DNA of 49,757 bases from Candidatus Saccharimonadota bacterium (lineage in GTDB: Bacteria > Patescibacteriota > Saccharimonadia > Saccharimonadales > Saccharimonadaceae), in contig JAEEKR010000030.1 of assembly GCA_016282495.1 (NCBI GenBank), forward strand, positions 1 through 49,757. Direction: 5' to 3'. The position numbers and the translations under genes were made by a program. A model generated the notes under the pieces. The model saw only the letters and a program-made list of their open reading frames with translations. It ran no database searches and was not told where the DNA came from. Positions 47,652 through 49,757 of this stretch are shown here, in pieces (position 1 is the stretch's first letter; each line of letters begins with the position of its first letter).

Positions 47652-47992
47652 GCATATCCGAATTTGTCTCCAAATGGAATGCGACTCATAAACGATTTAC
47701 CTTTTCTGTTTGCGAGATTCCAGTACAGGGCCGTCCGGCTAACGTAGAGATTCGCTACCCAGCGGCAAAGTACCAAAAATTTCTTTCTACAGACACATGG
47801 AATGAGCTGAACAACATCGTAGAGATGAGATCACACCATACCATGTATGTAGCAACAAACGAAAAACTCTTTAAACGAGGAATTATCGAAATTAAGATTG
47901 CTTCCTCAAACCACAACTATCAGGATCGTTTCGTCACTAGTGTCCTTATATGGATTGCTGAGCATTTTTTCCCTCAGGACAACGAAGACTAA
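47648..47992 (+). CDS. Protein of unknown function (114 aa), GTG start
   Basis: GTGA overlap with preceding stop; GGAGG SD inside upstream gene; followed by terminator. Confidence 0.65.
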   Translation: MSISEFVSKWNATHKRFTFSVCEIPVQGRPANVEIRYPAAKYQKFLSTDTWNELNNIVEMRSHHTMYVATNEKLFKRGIIEIKIASSNHNYQDRFVTSVLIWIAEHFFPQDNED

Positions 47993-48001
47993 GCCTCCTG
48001 C

Positions 48002-48026
48002 GGCTCACCATTCGGTGAGCCTTTTT
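48002..48026 (+). terminator. Rho-independent terminator
   Basis: GGCTCACC-ATTC-GGTGAGCC-TTTTT. Confidence 0.88.
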
Positions 48027-48068
48027 CATGATATAATTATGACAACAAATTCTAAATAGGAGATATTT

Positions 48069-49094
48069 ATGGTCGACCCTAATTCACCAAGTACGCTTTC
48101 GAGTATAGAGAGAGTTCTGAAGGATATGACACCATACCCAGAGGATTTTAAGGGTACAGTTTACTCAGAAGGTGAAGTTGAAAGTGATATTGGTCGGCTA
48201 AAAAGTTTTAAAAACTCTCCATTTTATAATAAAGCTGAAGAACGTTCCGATGCAAAACTACTCGAGATAACTTTTACTGATATGGTGGAAATGGACGATT
48301 GGTTTAGCGAAGATAAGTCGTACGGCGATGACCCTGATTGGTTGGCACTAACTACTTTTCCTACCTCTGAAATTGACGATGTTTTTAATCATATCGATAT
48401 GATTGGGGTGTTTAGCAATGAACTAACTGGCCACAAAACACTACCTTTTGCAGTCGATTTAACATACAATACCGACCACGATGATATAGCAAAGAAGTTT
48501 AGGTGGAGGCATGTATATGGGAAAAAGAAAGATATTCCAGAGCAAGTTTCAGAATTCGATAGATCCTTATCTCTCAGAAATAGATATGGACTTAAAATAC
48601 CTGGGTTTACTTCTGCTAAGTATTGCGAAGATAAAAATACACTCAACGTCGATGAGAAGCCAATGTTTGAAAAGGGCAGGATTCAGGTTATGCCAAGGTT
48701 TGTCGTCGGATATTCTCAAGATTTAGCAGAGAGGCTTGCAGACAAAGATTCCTTGCCGGAAGATAAATATAATGGGGCCAGATTGTGTGCAAAATGGTGT
48801 GCGTTAATAGAGTTAAAAGAGCAAGCTACTGATATTCGTCAAATGCTAGATAATCTTACCGAGGAAGAAATCAAGTATATGAATCAGGAAGAGTTAGTGG
48901 TCGCGAAAAAAAGCATCATAGCAATGGAACGTTATATTAATAATGCATACAATGAAGCTAAAAAACTGGCTGATACCGATGCTGGTGAAAAAGCCGCCAT
49001 GGAATACGCTATGAATAGAGATACTGTCGTGCAAGCAATCATCAACCAAAGTCAAAATACTTTTCTTGGCAAAGATTGGCAAAGGGTGGCATAA
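48069..49094 (+). CDS. Protein of unknown function (341 aa)
   Basis: Intact ORF, SD AGGAG; internal Asp-rich EIDDVFNHIDMIG ... FAVDLTYN pattern. Confidence 0.72.
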   Translation: MVDPNSPSTLSSIERVLKDMTPYPEDFKGTVYSEGEVESDIGRLKSFKNSPFYNKAEERSDAKLLEITFTDMVEMDDWFSEDKSYGDDPDWLALTTFPTSEIDDVFNHIDMIGVFSNELTGHKTLPFAVDLTYNTDHDDIAKKFRWRHVYGKKKDIPEQVSEFDRSLSLRNRYGLKIPGFTSAKYCEDKNTLNVDEKPMFEKGRIQVMPRFVVGYSQDLAERLADKDSLPEDKYNGARLCAKWCALIELKEQATDIRQMLDNLTEEEIKYMNQEELVVAKKSIIAMERYINNAYNEAKKLADTDAGEKAAMEYAMNRDTVVQAIINQSQNTFLGKDWQRVA

Positions 49095-49145
49095 TCGCAT
49101 TAATTCTTCCCAAAAATCATAGTATGTGTTACAATAAATACATGC

Positions 49146-49222
49146 GCGAGCGTAGCTCAGTTGTTTAGAGCGCTTCCTTGCCAAGGAAGAGGTCGAGAGT
49201 TAGAGTCTCTTCGCTCGCACCA
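49146..49222 (+). tRNA. tRNA-Gly (GCC), CCA encoded, unusual D/T loops
   Basis: GCGAGCG TA GCTC AGTTGTTTA GAGC G CTTCC TTGCCAA GGAAG AGGTC GAGAG TTAGAGT CTCTT CGCTCGC A CCA. Confidence 0.94.
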
Positions 49223-49396
49223 TACTCTAGGCTCTAGGAAGCCTTATTTTGTTGTAATCCTGAATATTAAACTTATAAGCACTTGTGTTGTATCATCTCA
49301 GATTTTGGGGTTGATTTTTAGATTGAAAAACTCGTAATATTTCGAGTTTCTAATATGTTTACTTTTAAGAATAATACAAGTATAATTAAGTATGAA

Positions 49397-49416
49397 AAGT
49401 ATAACTAGTTATACTT
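49397..49416. promoter_or_regulatory. Perfect 20-bp palindrome, likely operator
   Basis: AAGTATAACT-AGTTATACTT between the -10 (TATAAT 49381-49386) and the AbrB-like start codon. Confidence 0.65.
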
Positions 49417-49429
49417 AGAAGAGGCTTAT

Positions 49430-49636
49430 ATGAAAGATAAATTTGTAGGTATTGCTAAAGTTGGAGAAAAAGGACAAATTGTAATTCCAAAGGAAGCAAG
49501 GGATATGTTTGATATCAATTCTGGGGATTCTATTATCGTATTATGTGATAAAGAAAAAGGTATTGCGCTATTAAAAGCAGATGCAATTGAAGATTTGTCT
49601 GATAAAGTTTTTTCAAAAGGAGACAATAAACAATGA
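49430..49636 (+). CDS. AbrB/SpoVT/MazE-like swapped-hairpin DNA-binding protein
   Basis: FVGIAKVGEKGQIVIPKEARDMFDINSGDSIIVLCDKEKGIALLKAD. Confidence 0.9.
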   Translation: MKDKFVGIAKVGEKGQIVIPKEARDMFDINSGDSIIVLCDKEKGIALLKADAIEDLSDKVFSKGDNKQ

Positions 49637-49757
49637 TTGCGATTAAAACAAAAAAATTAACAAAAAAATTTAAGGATAAGGTAGCTGTAAATGAAATTGA
49701 TTTAAGTATTAAACGAGGTGAAATATTTGCACTTTTAGGAGTAAATGGGGCCGGAAA
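49633..49757 (+). CDS. ABC transporter ATP-binding protein (5' end only)
   Basis: ATGA overlap with AbrB-like gene; MIAIKTKKLTKKFKDKVAVNEIDLSIKRGEIFALLGVNGAG (start of Walker A). Confidence 0.87.
   Translation, partial: MIAIKTKKLTKKFKDKVAVNEIDLSIKRGEIFALLGVNGAG

Noticed and set aside
1-49757. CRISPR array, IS element or integrase
   Set aside because: No regularly spaced repeats, transposase or integrase motifs were seen by eye on either strand.

Overview
The window looks like a contiguous piece of a small, AT-rich bacterial chromosome. Gene content and style suggest Patescibacteria/CPR, most likely a Saccharibacteria (TM7)-like lineage; that is an inference, not a database result. It starts in the 3' end of a 23S rRNA gene, followed by a 5S rRNA. 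It then carries mostly housekeeping genes: nusA, RNase J, pgi, gpmI, galU-like, a murA-like gene, a uvrD/pcrA helicase, a G5/3D-domain protein next to ksgA, metG, pheST, sbcB, uvrA, an L25-family gene, rpmA, xseAB, recO and glycyl-tRNA synthetase. Surface and envelope genes are also present: a C1-type cysteine protease, an LTA-synthase-like sulfatase, an aquaporin, a CotH-like protein and an MprF/UPF0104-like protein. There are two tRNA genes, Leu-CAG and Gly-GCC. UGA acts as an ordinary stop. The observations most worth following up are: (1) about 15 genes with a -10 box exactly 6-7 nt from the ATG, implying widespread leaderless mRNAs; (2) a sigma-region-4 / coiled-coil / RNAP alpha-CTD-like protein behind a ~200-nt structured leader; (3) a degenerate PfkB domain fused to class I fructose-bisphosphate aldolase; (4) a tRNA-Gly with an apparent compensatory G19U/C56A elbow change; (5) an orphan ncRNA candidate after ksgA; (6) an XRE-HTH/MurA fusion; (7) a perfect palindromic divergent promoter; (8) a shared promoter class in front of three unknown genes. 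All calls are made by eye from motifs; no searches were run.
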